Shown: positions 12,701 through 23,737, counted from the first letter of the stretch. The stretch: DNA of 64,000 bases from Paraspadella gotoi (GCA_051294375.1 CM119267.1:17769780-17833779), one strand, 5' to 3'. Notes: generated by a model not told the origin, from the sequence alone. Made by a program: numbers and translations.

Positions 12701-13347
12701 TGTTTTTCTTATTTCCCAGAATTTCCCGTTTTTGGTCTCCTTTTTTTTGGTCCCAGGTTAAGAATCTTATCGATTTTGGAAAGGGGACAGAGAAAGAGGA
12801 AAGCAAACTGGGAAATTAAACCGAGATGAGGAGGAGTAAGAGGATGAAAGACGTGAAAAAAATCTTAAATTGTTCACAGAGAAGTAAAAAAAAAGGCGAG
12901 CGATTTTCGCTGGCCACAACCGAATTGTCTCTGTTGAGAGAAAGAGAGAGAGAGAGAGAGAGAGACTAATGAATTAAGTATATTCATTCTTATTTTATTC
13001 GTAGCCTTTCTACCCATATTTCAAAAGTTTAGAATGCAGTTTGTAAATGAAGCCTTTATAGGTTTTACGCTTCAAGCAGTAATTAGTAAATGGCCAGTGG
13101 CCACGAAAAAAAGAACAACAAGTGATATTGATTTCGCTTTTTCAATCCCCACTTTTTCCACGTCTTCTCTTTGATCTTCTATTCTCCCCCTCCTCCTCCT
13201 CTTCCTCCTCTTTAACTTTCTTCACTCTTTGCCTTCACTTCTTCCTTCTCTGTCTCCACCTCCAGCATTCCCAGCCAAATTATCTTGCCCTCAATCGCTG
13301 ACCCTTTTTCTCTCTCTCTCTCCGAAATTCCCTGGCCCGAGAGTGTT

Positions 13348-13403
13348 CCACTCGCCACTCGCCACTTGCCACTCGCCACTCGCCACTCGCCACTCGCCAC
13401 TCG
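13348..13403. repeat. Heptamer minisatellite (CCACTCG)8
   Basis: Eight 7-base units with one variant (CCACTTG). Because 7 is not a multiple of 3, any frame through it repeats every 21 bases. The copy at 16012 keeps only two units next to the gap. Confidence 0.9.
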
Positions 13404-13689
13404 CCACGCCCCAGCTTCTCTTCTGAATGCTCCAAAATCTCTCAGAAATTCTCTATCCGTCAACACAGTCGATATAATTTATATAACATTCAATTACATA
13501 TTCATCCTACAAAGTACACGTTTTCCTCAACAACAAACAACAAAGTCAATATCATTACAAAAAGGTAGTAACTGTAGCCGCTTCGCTGATCAATTTATTT
13601 CCTACCCTGTATTTTTGCGCCCCCAAAAAACGTGTATTATCCTTCCTTTCCTCACCTTTTACTCACGCTTTTCGTCGATCCTTCTTCCT

Positions 13690-13811
13690 CTAAAAATGTC
13701 GCGTTGAACCGGAGGAAAGAGTCACGTGATCCGATGCGTCTGCCCGGACGTCCGCTCTGGTGGCGCTGATTAAAAACCGATAAGGAGACCGTCGTTGGAG
13801 TTTGGAGAAAG
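13690..13811 (+). promoter_or_regulatory. Promoter-like E-box and 5' exon with donor
   Basis: CACGTG at 13723-13728 lies within GTCACGTGAT. A CpG-rich stretch follows and ends at a good splice donor, GAGAAAG|GTAAGG (donor at 13812). This fits a transcription start region with a short non-coding first exon. Inference from motifs only. Confidence 0.35.
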
Positions 13812-13849
13812 GTAAGGACGACGACGACGACGACGACTGCATAGTCGAC

Positions 13850-14215
13850 ATGAAACGAGACGAGATAACGTTATCTGATGATGATGATGATGATGATATT
13901 GATGATGATGAGTATGATGATAATGATATCGAATGTGAGATGAGGATGAAGATTTATTACGAACGACGGACGATAAGCGACGACGATGATGAGGAAGATG
14001 ATTATGAGAGACGACGACAACAACAACAACACACGATTCCATTTTGGGATTCACGACGACGACGACGACGAAACGAACGACGACAACGAATGTCTTTTGT
14101 GATGGTCGCGTTTACTGATCTATCCTACAATAATCTCATCTTTTCTCTCTCTCCCTTTCTTTCTTTTCTCTCTCTTTTTCTTCTCTCTCTAAGAAAAAGG
14201 GAAGGAAAGAAGTAA
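13850..14215 (+). CDS. Acidic/basic repeat-rich open frame
   Basis: From ATG at 13850 a 121-codon frame encodes a poly-Asp block (from GAT repeats), a tyrosine-containing acidic part, QQQQ, then an Arg-rich block (from CGA repeats) and a hydrophobic tail made of CT-rich DNA. It lies just downstream of the promoter-like region. The trinucleotide repeats alone can keep a frame open, so coding status is doubtful; the tail is probably not coding. Confidence 0.25.
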   Translation: MKRDEITLSDDDDDDDIDDDEYDDNDIECEMRMKIYYERRTISDDDDEEDDYERRRQQQQHTIPFWDSRRRRRRNERRQRMSFVMVAFTDLSYNNLIFSLSPFLSFLSLFLLSLRKREGKK

Positions 14216-14338
14216 TAAAAAAAAGGAGGAAACGTAGAAGAAAAGAAGATAAAAAGAGAGGAAAGTAAGAAAGGAGGAAAGAAAGGGAAAAAGAGGAAAT
14301 TTAAGATAAAAAAGAAAGGAAAGGGAGGAAAGGAAAGG

Positions 14339-14509
14339 AATAAAGGAAGTATTGATACAAGAGGAGGAGAACGAAATCGCGACGAATTCATTTTCTCTCG
14401 CGGATTCGAGTTAGAGACAATCGACGCTAAATGTGGCGGCAGTATTGGCGCAGGATGTCAGTCTGGCGCAAGAGTGACGCAGTCGAGTGGGCAATGGAAT
14501 TGTCGTGCA
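14339..14509 (+). CDS. Coding-like exon ending at a GTAAGG donor
   Basis: About 57 codons stay open and end in frame at TGT CGT GCA|GTAAGG (donor at 14510). The sequence is varied and contains a Gly/Cys motif, CGGSIGAGC, then QWNC. No acceptor was identified, and the frame continues into purine-rich sequence upstream. It may be an exon of the gene starting near 13720. No family recognised. Confidence 0.3.
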
Positions 14510-14645
14510 GTAAGGGAGAGGTGAAACTAACGCAGTCGGGTAAAGAATAAAATTTGATTGTGAAGAAGAAAATTTCGTAATTGCAAACTCGGCATCAAAT
14601 TCCAGAAGCTGTCATATGAATGGTTACAACCCAGAATTAAATTAC

Positions 14646-14787
14646 NNNNNNNNNNNNNNNNNNNNNNNNNNNNNNNNNNNNNNNNNNNNNNNNNNNNNNN
14701 NNNNNNNNNNNNNNNNNNNNNNNNNNNNNNNNNNNNNNNNNNNNNNNNNNNNNNNNNNNNNNNNNNNNNNNNNNNNNNNNNNNNNNN
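14646..14787. other. Assembly gap, 142 N
   Basis: Separates the variable middle of copy A from its conserved right part. Confidence 0.99.
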
Positions 14788-15210
14788 TGACAATACTTTT
14801 TTTGTGGATTTGTAAACTAAATTTATTTTTAATGATGATGCATAAAATGTGTGAAAAGAATTTCAAATCGTCAATATTTCCTGACAGCGACAATAGCGCT
14901 TCGCCAGCGATAACCTCAAAGCAGCTTGATTAAGATATCATTTGTCCTAGCTAGTTTAATTTACTTTACAAATGATAGAAAAATACAATTACCAAAGCAA
15001 AATAAGTAACATAACATTTCTGAAATGCAAACGCGCCTCACGTCATCCTTCATTCTTCATAATCCCTTCCCGGGGTAATTTGCTTTTTTTCCGCGACGTA
15101 AATACATCAACGATCATTGAGACAAATTGTCGAAAGTAATCGAGAAAAAAGCAATTATATTTTCTCGCGCCTCGAGTGAAACTTTCAGTAGTAGAAACTT
15201 GATAAAACGC

Positions 15211-15517
15211 ATTCGATGAAAACCAGATTCCACTTTTTCCCCTTTTCCTAGTTTCTTATTTCCGCCATTTTCTTTTCTTCCACTATTTTTTTTTTAATCC
15301 ATTCGATCGTTGCTTCGAGTTTCTTCTTTTTCTCTGCTTTTCAATTTCTTTTTTTTTTCTACATCCATTCTTTACTATTCCCCCACAACCGCTGCCGCCA
15401 AACTTACCCGCTTACCTCACCTTCGCTCATCGCTCTCTCTCCATTCCAACTTTTTTACGACCTTTCCTTATCGATCTTTCTACGTTTCCCATCTTTTTAT
15501 GCCTCCATATTGCCACC
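15211..15517. other. Pyrimidine-rich unique stretch
   Basis: On the minus strand a donor-like GCGAAG|GTGAGG lies near 15420, but the frame leading to it contains a stop. No gene is called. Confidence 0.4.
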
Positions 15518-15761
15518 NNNNNNNNNNNNNNNNNNNNNNNNNNNNNNNNNNNNNNNNNNNNNNNNNNNNNNNNNNNNNNNNNNNNNNNNNNNNNNNNNNN
15601 NNNNNNNNNNNNNNNNNNNNNNNNNNNNNNNNNNNNNNNNNNNNNNNNNNNNNNNNNNNNNNNNNNNNNNNNNNNNNNNNNNNNNNNNNNNNNNNNNNNN
15701 NNNNNNNNNNNNNNNNNNNNNNNNNNNNNNNNNNNNNNNNNNNNNNNNNNNNNNNNNNNNN
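15518..15761. other. Assembly gap, 244 N
   Basis: Unknown sequence flanked by pyrimidine-rich DNA. Confidence 0.99.
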
Positions 15762-15880
15762 TTTTTTTTTCATCTTCTCCATTCTCCCACGAGGAAAAAA
15801 GGCGAAATGGTAAAATCCTCATCTCTTTATTTTTTTCTCCGATTTTTTTATTTTCACTCGATGTCATTGACTGACAAAAA

Positions 15881-16001
15881 TACCTCATGACGAGATCGAC
15901 CCAATGAAAATTTAGATAATGTATAGTTTTTTATTTAACTTATCTTCATAACCTAACTTTCAACCCAAACTCTCTCTTCCCCACCTTTTCTCTTTCGTTC
16001 T
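15881..16001 (+). repeat. Fragment duplicated at 23991-24117
   Basis: About 120 bases (TACCTCATGACGAG to TTTCTCTTTCGTTCT) match 23991-24117 with small indels. The match stops exactly at the following 10-N gap, which suggests a scaffold join error. Confidence 0.8.
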
Positions 16002-16011
16002 NNNNNNNNNN
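16002..16011. other. Assembly gap, 10 N
   Basis: Joins the 15881-16001 fragment to copy B of the duplicated locus. Confidence 0.99.
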
Positions 16012-16496
16012 CCACTCGCCACTCGCTTCTCTTCTGATCTCAAAATCTCTCAGAAATCTCTCTATCCGTCAACACAGTCGGTATAATTTATATACATTAC
16101 ATTACAATACTTACATCTACAAAAGTACACGTTTTTCCTCAACAAAACAGAAAAAACAATATCATTCAAAAACGGTAGTAACCTGTAGCCGCTTGCTGAT
16201 CAATTGTATTTCCATACCCTGTATTTTGGCCCCCCCAAAAAAACGTGGTTACTTCCTTTCCTCACCTTTTACTCACCCTTTTCTCGATCCTTCTTCTCTA
16301 AAATGTCGCGTTGAACCGGAGAAAGAGGTCACGTGATCCGATCGTCTCCCGGCGTCGCTCTGGTGGCCGCTGATTAAAACCGATTAAGGAGACCTCGCTT
16401 TGGAGTTTGGAGAAAGGATAAGGACGACGACGACGACGACGACCACATCATTGAGGTTCGATCAATGAATGACAGCGATGATGATGTTTATCTGAT

Positions 16497-16506
16497 GATG
16501 ATGATT

Positions 16507-16553
<47 letters not shown>
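16497..16553. repeat. (GAT)n microsatellite
   Basis: About 19 GAT units, almost perfect. Confidence 0.95.
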
Positions 16554-16555
<2 letters not shown>

Positions 16556-16650
16556 CGCCAGAATGATGAGTGCAAGACCGATTCGGGTTTTTAATGATGC
16601 AGACGATAAGGAAAAGGCAGCCCGGTCTAGACCGACAGAACGTGGGCAGT

Positions 16651-16710
16651 TGCCAGCGGTTATAGGGTCAAAGAGTTGCGAGCTCTTATCCTCTAAACCA
16701 TGGGTTGTGC
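16651..16710 (-). other. tRNA-like fragment (A box plus anticodon arm)
   Basis: On the minus strand TGGTTTAGAGG fits the tRNA A-box consensus and is followed by AAGAG-CTCGCAA-CTCTT, a perfect 5-bp stem with a 7-base loop (16671-16687) including T at the position before the would-be anticodon CGC. No D-stem, T-arm or B box could be fitted. Probably a tRNA-derived relic or chance, not a working tRNA. Confidence 0.25.
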
Positions 16711-17711
16711 GTTTAGGATTGTGGCAAAATACACGAAGCAGAACCATGATCATATCATGGCAATGACAGGGCCGTCGCTCTGACAATTCCGGCAGTGACG
16801 CTAAAACTTCCTCTCTCTCTCTCTCTCATGCATCTCTCTCTCTTCTTCTCTCTCATCTCTCCTCTCTCTCTGCTCTTGCCTTTCGGAAACATTTGGCAAA
16901 TCGTTCGCCATACCAGACCACGGCGACCGAGTTGGCTCACCTCTACTATTTATTCCTTTTTCATGCCTCTCACTCTCTCTCGTCTCTCGGTCTCTCCTCT
17001 CTCATCTCATTCTCTCTCCTCTCAAATCGTCTCGTCGTCTATCGTCTCATCTCCTCTCATCGTCTCGCCGACCACTCGCCCTCACCCACTACTTCTCTCT
17101 TCTCTCCGCAAAGTCACACTCGCTGTCGCGCGATCATGAAAGTGAATAAGTGATTTAGCGAAGAAGGGCAAGGCGAGCGTGGAGGTTTTTACGGACAATC
17201 TCCGGAGATCAGTTATTGCAAATCATCATATCTGAAATGCATGATTCCATGATGACTGATCGATCGATGATGATGATGATGATAATCGCCAAGTATTTTT
17301 TTGTGGTTTGTAACTAATTTATTTTAAATCGCATCGATCCGCATAAAATTGGTGAAAAGAATTCGAAATTCGTCAATATTTTCCTGGACAGCGACAATAG
17401 GCTTCGCCTAGCGATCAACCTTCCAAGCAGCTTGGATTAAAGATATCATGTCTAGCTAGTTTTAATTTTACTTTAACAAATGATAGAAAAATACAATTAC
17501 CCAAAGCGAAATAAGTAATCATAACATTTTCTGAAATGCAACGCGCCTCACGTCATCCTTCAATTCTTCATGAATACCTTCCCAGCGGCGTAATTTGTTT
17601 TTTGTTCTTAAAAACATCAAACGATCATTGAACAAATTGTCAAATAGTAATCTGAGAAAAGCAATTATAATTTTCCTCGTCGCCTCGAGTGAAACTTTGC
17701 TCAGTAGTTAA

Positions 17712-17736
17712 NNNNNNNNNNNNNNNNNNNNNNNNN
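17712..17736. other. Assembly gap, exactly 25 N
   Basis: Ends copy B of the duplicated locus. Confidence 0.99.
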
Positions 17737-18318
17737 GAAGCAACGTTTGAAAGGGAATATTGATTAGATTTGTGGACATTTTTGAAGTATTTTCGTTTAA
17801 CAAAATTTGGTAATAAAATGTAAAAATTAAATTTTTTGACTAGTCAATTTAAAAATAATTCATAGGTAAACAATGGATGACCAAGGCAAATGAACCAACT
17901 GCAGAGGTCTCAAGAAGATAAGAGTTCTACGCCGAAATCGCAGAGTAATAAAAACTTTTCTTCAATGATCTTGAGTTCAAATATCAAGACAAAAGTCAAA
18001 ATGGACAAAAATGGACCTCAATTTTTTTTATCTAAAAGGTAGCAAATTATATCAATTTCCTGATTAGAAAATGCAGCGATGATTTTATATTACATCCGTA
18101 GTCCAGCCTTCACTTTGTTCCTGAGGGTTTAAATTTAATCAATTCTTCTGTAGATAATATCTCTACGTTCCTCTCTCTCTCAGCTTCAAATATTTGCCAA
18201 AAAAGTGGTTTTTTCATGCTGATATTCCTCGACTAGAAAATTCATTCTCGCCATATCAAAGTTCGTGTTGAGTCAATGTCTTGAACAATAAACGCATGAA
18301 AATGTATGAAAATGTCTT
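17737..18318. other. AT-rich stretch, no gene seen
   Basis: No long frame and no repeat recognised. Confidence 0.5.
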
Positions 18319-18379
18319 CAAATGAAAATGAAAATGAAAAATAAAATGAAAATGAAAATGAAAATGAGAAAATGAAAAT
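18319..18379. repeat. (GAAAAT)n hexanucleotide array
   Basis: About ten imperfect GAAAAT units. A looser tail continues to about 18430. Confidence 0.9.
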
Positions 18380-18529
18380 GTATGATTAATTTCTCGAAAG
18401 AAAAAAGGAAAAAATGAAAAAATGAAAATGTAATCTCTTCAATAAATCTTAATAACAACAAATTTAAGATTTTAATAAATTCAACTATTTTCCAAATATT
18501 TAAATAAAAGTAAGCTTTTCCTAAAGTAA

Positions 18530-18758
18530 TTTCTCTGGGGAAAACAAATGATTCTATGGTAATGTCCTCTCGAAATATATCTTTCGTTAACATCGTCTGA
18601 ATTCCTTTGGGTCGTCGCGACAAGGGGTGGTGTACGAGGGATGGGTCACTTCTCCAAACCGGGCTAGACCCCAGCTCGGGGGCTTGACTTCGTTTTTCCA
18701 CTTCCAGTTTCTCTACGCTTTGCCGAAAGAATTCCCAACTCCTTCCACGAGCATCGTT
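18530..18758 (-). CDS. Coding-like exon, unidentified
   Basis: A minus-strand frame gives a varied, charged sequence (for example WEFFRQSVEKLEVEKRSQ) with no simple-repeat bias. It runs on into low-complexity Phe/Ile-rich translation past 18480, which is probably not coding. No ATG lies at its upstream end; an AATAAG|AAAAAC acceptor is possible near 18758. Another short coding-like frame lies upstream on the same strand near 18940-19015, ending at CGATG|GTAAAA. Not assigned to a family; it could be part of a decayed element. Confidence 0.3.
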
Positions 18759-18779
18759 TTTCTTATTCAAGTTGTTAAT

Positions 18780-19848
18780 TATTAATCGTGCGTTATTTAA
18801 AAAAATAAAATAATAATGGAGTTAGAGGGGAGTAGGGGAAGCCACTAAAACTAGCAAAGTCATCGTTGGATTCTCTCAACTCTTTGGTTCCAACTTCTCT
18901 AACACACCCGATATTGTTTTTTTACCATCGCGAAACGAATATGTGGTCGAAACCGAGGACGCGTGACTCATGACCAAATTCTAGCTGCTGTACTAAACTT
19001 TTTCCTTAAGTGTTTCAGAGTCAGACAAGAAGATGGACGGCAAGGCTCGGTCTTCAGTTTTAAAAACCTTTACGTTAGATGAGGGGCGTGGCATTATCTG
19101 GGTTTTACTCGGTTCAATTTTGATTCGTATTTATTAATTCTTTTCGACAAGTGGGTCTTTTTAGGCGAAAACGCTTAGGCATTGCTAACGTGGAATATTA
19201 AAAGCTTTTTTATTGAAACTTCTTCACTCACTAAGGATCAAAAATGAAGTTTTTAAAAACCCGTTTGCTTACACTATTGATACGGCAGTTCCGACTATTC
19301 ACGTTTTTTGTTGGCTATCATCCATTGATCAACTTTACTTCTGACTCTCTTACAAGGCATCTAGTGCCAAGTTTTCGGACGACTATTATCCTAGTAGAAA
19401 GCCGAGCATGTCAAGTAGTTACATATTTTCAAATATTAATTAATCATGGAAGTAATTTCTTTAGAATTTGATTTGGGGCAGGTATTGGCAACAGTTTGTA
19501 GATATATAAATAAAATAAATAGGATTTGATCATGATTATGGGTGTCTTTCATACGTTGGATTAACGTTGAATGCTCTGCGTAAGTATCTATAATCAGGAT
19601 AAAGACTAGACAGAACTTTATCCATTAGCATTGCAGGAACAATCAATAAAAAAAATTTAAAATAATTCTTACCTTATAATACCCATTAAACTATTCTAAT
19701 TACTTATTGGTTGGGATAATTAAAATATTTTATATTATTAGACTAAAAATGTAGCTAACTGTACTAAACTTAATGCTTCGTAAAATGATAATGTTTATAC
19801 GTTATATAATTTTTTGTTTAATTTTTCATTGGAGGGTGATATGTGTGA
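18780..19848. other. Mostly AT-rich, no gene supported
   Basis: Contains the short frame near 18940-19015 (-) mentioned above and a donor-like CTCTGC|GTAAGTA at 19577 (+) after 22 open codons. Neither is strong enough to call. Confidence 0.4.
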
Positions 19849-20019
19849 CTATTTCGTAAGATTGCGTTTCACTACAATGCCCAAAAGACGAAGAAGTTGG
19901 ATCTACAAAGTTGGACTGAAGAAGATGATAATCCTAAATCGTGGTTCGCGAGGGTGAATGAGGGTCATGGATTGGGAGGGACGGACATGAAGACCAGAAG
20001 CATGGGGCAGTCCACTTAG
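19849..20019 (+). CDS. Coding-like fragment before an LTR-like segment
   Basis: A 56-residue open segment with varied, protein-like composition (for example LDLQSWTEEDDNPKSWF) ends with TAG at 20017-20019. It has no ATG of its own at the left, so it would be an exon or truncated frame. Only 24 bases after the stop begins TGTTGA, a common LTR start, so it may be the 3' end of a retroelement polyprotein, but I cannot match it to reverse transcriptase, RNase H or integrase. Confidence 0.3.
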   Translation, partial: LFRKIAFHYNAQKTKKLDLQSWTEEDDNPKSWFARVNEGHGLGGTDMKTRSMGQST

Positions 20020-20043
20020 GGCAGCTCAAACCACGGGGGCCAC

Positions 20044-20550
20044 TGTTGATACTACCAACTTCGGTCTAAGTATCGAGCTCACGAAGTAATGCATTATCTG
20101 GTACTACTTCCTTATAAACTTGTGCTAGGTTATCCTTATATTAACAGTAGTTGTGCTAATACATTACTGTTTTATGGAGGTGCACAATATAATATGATGA
20201 ATAGTATAATTATCGAGTTACCATGATCACGAGAGGCGCGAAAGTCGAAACGAGTTTACATATAAGAACGCACATTATATCCGGAGGAGGACGCACCAAG
20301 AACGCGCACGCTTACCGATCCGGTAAGCACATTCCGCGTTTCACTCGGAATCCCGCTTCCCTCGGGCTACACAATAGTAGCGTTTTTTTCCCGGTGGGCC
20401 AACTGGGGTTACAAGCATCCAACACGGGGAATACAAAGTGAAAGGTGGAGGATCTACCAACTTGAGGAAAGGTAAAACTTGAATGATGGCGGAATGAAAC
20501 GTATAAGTATAATATCTCTCTCGGTTCCTCTCTGCGCCCAAAACCGTCCA
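20044..20550 (+). mobile_element. Possible LTR, about 507 bp
   Basis: Begins TGTTGATACTACC after a purine tract with GGGGG (20031-20043) and ends CGTCCA. It is followed by GGTATTAGTGCGATGG, which resembles an initiator-Met tRNA primer-binding site seen in copia-type elements. A TATA-like CATATAAGA lies near 20259. The purine tract before and primer-like site after the same LTR is odd, and no second LTR was found. Low confidence. Confidence 0.22.
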
Positions 20551-20621
20551 GGTATTAGTGCGATGGACAACCTCTGCAGACTAACCCTTTAGACCTTGCT
20601 CTGTATTATCACTCATGCTGT

Positions 20622-21552
20622 TTATGCAGTAAATAAGATTTATAAGAAATTTAGAATTTATTTGAATTAACTAACAAGTGAGTCGCATATTACGCAAATA
20701 ATTTATTATACAATAACAGTATACCCCTTCTTATTTGGTCTTGCATCACCATTAACACTACATTAATGATATTTCATTAAATTTCCGAGATTTTATAATT
20801 TACGCATTACAGTAAGCTATATTTATAGTTTATCTTTTCCATCCACTTAGTATTAAAATTATACGATAAAACTCGTCAAAATATGCTTTTCTTAATTTTT
20901 CCTCCCATTGTTTCATCAATGTTAATAATATGTACAAATTTATAATTCTTTTTTAAGAAACTCTTTCATTAAGTGGCGCATCTAAATAAAATATTATAAT
21001 ATTTAATACTCTAATTCGGGGAATCTTTTATGTTTGTACGCGCGGTTTTAAGGCTTTAAGTTTTCTGGTTCTCTGATACTTTTTCTGACCAAACCTTGAA
21101 CTTTTATTCAAATTTATATATACTTTAATTTTATAATTGATATTTACGAATATATAAAAAGCAGATTTTATCACTTTATTTCTTTTTATATATCATTTTT
21201 CAATGAACGAACCCATCAATTCTGTAAAAAAATCCTTACAAAAACTATTTTGACCTATATCTACACCATTTATTGAATTAGTACTATATGAATAGTTACA
21301 TTGGTATAATACACTTGTAATATACTGATGTGTATTATTTGGTGATACTCTCGCTATACCCCCCTATAGGCCCCCCAATACATACTATAAAAAAACCCTT
21401 ATACCCCCCTCCATGCCTGTAAAATTACAAAAAAAAAACTCGTCTCCTTTTTACCAAAATTCAATGTCTCACCTGAATAGTTATGCTGTTCATTAATTGA
21501 TTTTTTTATGAAATTTTTCAGCTACTGTACTTTCACTACGCTCTATTCGGCT
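20622..21552. mobile_element. Diverged relative of the 27034 fold-back MITE
   Basis: Shares ordered blocks with 27034-27645: AGTAAGCTATATTTATA (20808) against AGTAGGCTATATTTATA, CTTTCATTAAGTGG (20964), and AAAAAAATCCTTACAAAAACT (21227). The right end TTTCACTACGCTC (21539-21551) matches the other element's terminal repeat in inverted sense. The left end is eroded, so boundaries are approximate. Non-coding. Confidence 0.5.
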
Positions 21553-22732
21553 TCATTGCTCGTGTGAGTAATGCGCTAATATATTGCTCTAAACCCTAGA
21601 TTAAATACAGTAAATAGTTTACTAAACATGCTTTTGAAGTACGCTTCTTTTCAAAATTTATTCTCGAGAGTGGAGACATACATTTCTCAAATTTTAATTA
21701 CTCTCAGTTACAGGAAATTCCATTTTTCAATACACTTAGTTTTATTTAAAGGGATACTTGGTTCTACTCTTTTTTTCTCTTTCTTCTTATTTAGAATTGG
21801 AGCTTCCTATTATGGTTATTCTGGGCCTTTTTCCGAAGGATGTTACACTTCCTATTAACATTTTTAAATAGTATAAGCTTACTCCATTAATAATTTGATA
21901 ATGTATACTTTTGCTCAAACTCCATATCTCTTTCGATACACTCACTTATTTTCATTTTGTCTATCTACTTCTCATCGTTATATGTTCTCGGATTCTTCGC
22001 TCGCACCCGATTTTCTTTTCGTCCTCTCAACCATTCTTCTGACTCGACAATTTCAACGACTGTTTCTCTCAGAGGGCAATCCCGCCTTTGCCACTTCGCC
22101 ACCTTTTACAAATCTGTTTCAAAAGATCACGCTCGTTTTTTTTGTTCGACCCTATTTGATCTCTTTCTTTGTATCGTTTTTGGTATGCTTTATAACGATA
22201 TATTTTAACCTGACAATATCTATTTTTCAATAAACATTTTAGAACGAAGCCTTTTCGACTACTTTCCGGAGTGCGCAGGCGTGCGCTAATCTTCTTCTTC
22301 CTTCCGCTCGGTCAGAATTTCGTCGGTCGACCCGCAATAGTTTGTTATTTTTGCTTTTTTTTTCACTTTCAATTTCATTTCAAGAAGAAAAAGTTTTTTT
22401 TGTTGAAGTTGGGTCTCTTTGCGAACACATATCGTTTATTATTTTTGTATGCAACCCCACTTCCATAATCATATTATTTTATCCGCCTTCAGAGATTCTG
22501 GTATTTTATTTTTGTTCGATAAAAAAATCAATCTGAATAATAAATCCGAAATCCCCAAATCTCTTCGAGTCAATTTTTTTAGGCTTTTTGAATAATTTCG
22601 GAAATTATTGTTCGGTTGGGAACATAAGTGACGAAGATGTTTCGACAGCGTTAGTAAGTAAGCTATTTCTCGCTGTTATATTGCTGACTTAAAAACAAAA
22701 GACAGGTTAAATATAAAATTATCAACTATGAC
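21553..22732. other. Pyrimidine-rich on +, no gene firmly supported
   Basis: C-rich runs lie near 21357-21410. On the minus strand, overlapping Lys/Arg-rich frames stay open between 22390 and 21965. Purine-rich strands give such frames by chance, so no CDS is called. Confidence 0.35.
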
Positions 22733-22751
22733 CTAATTCCCTTTCACAGGC

Positions 22752-22969
22752 CCCTCTTTTACCCAAAACAACGTTTGGGTCCACACGTGCTCTCTTCGAT
22801 TCCTACGTAAGCCGTCCACGAGGACGAGCTTCTCTTCCATCAAGAGGGCGACGTGGTCATACGTGTGTTGGAAACGTGAACCTGGAAGACCCAGGGTGGT
22901 GGAGGGCTGCGTCAATTCAGGAAAAGAAAGCAAATCGGCGTCTTTTTCCGCGACAATTTCGTGCGACAT
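22752..22969 (-). CDS. Candidate first coding exon, unidentified
   Basis: ATG at 22969 opens a varied 73-codon frame (starts MSHEIVAEKDADLLSFPELT) in balanced-composition DNA. Possible donors are TGG|GTAAAA near 22762 and CCT|GTGAAA near 22752. No downstream exon with matching phase was found. No domain recognised. Also plausible as a decayed gene. Confidence 0.3.
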
Positions 22970-23079
22970 GGTCGAGGTGCGTTCTCTGAAGATTGGTCAT
23001 TTTCTCTGGTGACAATTGCTCGCATTTTTGTTTATTTTACCACATAAATCTTCACTTTACATATCTAATTATCAAGCAT

Positions 23080-23640
23080 CAGTGTTTTAAAAGGAATTAT
23101 CAATAATTTTTTCAAAGGGAGTTGATAATTCCAATGGTAATTCGAGCCAAGAAGAGTCGGTTCCACTTCGCCAAAAAGAATATGTCTCATCGGAACAACC
23201 AACCAGGTTTATCGATGCGTTTAAAGCACTGGCAAAGCGCCAGCCTATATATATTATTTTTTCATCACATTACTTCTTCTATACTCGTAATGATTAAACG
23301 TTCTTTCTAGTCGGCCTTTCCTCACTCTCGCATTCTCCCAACCTTCCGACCTGTTGCGTTGCCACGAGGGCCACAACAAAAGGGGGCACCCCTGACCGGC
23401 CTTAAATGCTTCTCTAAAAGAAATCTTCCTACCTGGAAAGTACGCCATTCCGCCATCCGGCGTCTGAGAAACCATCCGTCGTTCTTGCGTACGCCCTCAG
23501 CGGCACCGAGATACGCTCACTTCTGCCATCTCCCTTTCGACAAAGCCTCGAAAAAAGCTGGGCGATTTTTTTTGGCCCAAACGCGGCGTCGATGAAAAAC
23601 CTCCCTCCTTCCGCCAGTGGCCACCGGCCTCCGTAAACCA
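23080..23640. other. GC-balanced block with competing open frames
   Basis: A plus frame at 23095-23310 (including SSQEESVPLRQKEYVSSEQ), another plus frame at 23420-23636, and a minus frame at 23641-23429 ending near a CCAG|GTAGGA donor are all protein-like. They overlap and cannot all be real. At least one exon here seems likely, but I cannot choose the strand. Confidence 0.3.
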
Positions 23641-23737
23641 ATGAGGATAATGTCGCACAAGTTAATTATTAATACTTCTGCCCGTTCAGACTATTACTTA
23701 ATAGCACGTTTGATATAAAAAATTATCTAGAAACAGA

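Larger units (their letters stand above)
13370..15210 (+). repeat. Copy A of a duplicated locus
   Basis: Its left part (13370-13880) and right part (14788-15210) match 16012-16500 and 17287-17711. The middle parts do not match each other. Copy A keeps a usable donor (AAAG|GTAAGG at 13812) that is damaged in copy B, so copy A looks like the better sequence. Confidence 0.75.
16012..17711 (+). repeat. Copy B of the duplicated locus, between two gaps
   Basis: Starts right after the 10-N gap and ends right before a 25-N gap. Left and right parts match copy A with many indels; the middle (about 16560-17286) has no counterpart there. It includes CACGTG (16330-16335) corresponding to the copy A E-box, but the donor reads GATAAGG instead of GGTAAGG. 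Confidence 0.75.

Noticed and set aside
14527-14933. Open frames made mostly of X residues, also at 15310-15890, 24269-24718, 52328-52870, 60513-61181 and 62930-63445
   Set aside because: They exist only because N bases carry no stops.
21965-22390. Overlapping Lys/Arg-rich minus frames
   Set aside because: Several frames are open at once on a purine-rich strand, with no consistent splice phases to the exon candidate at 22969.
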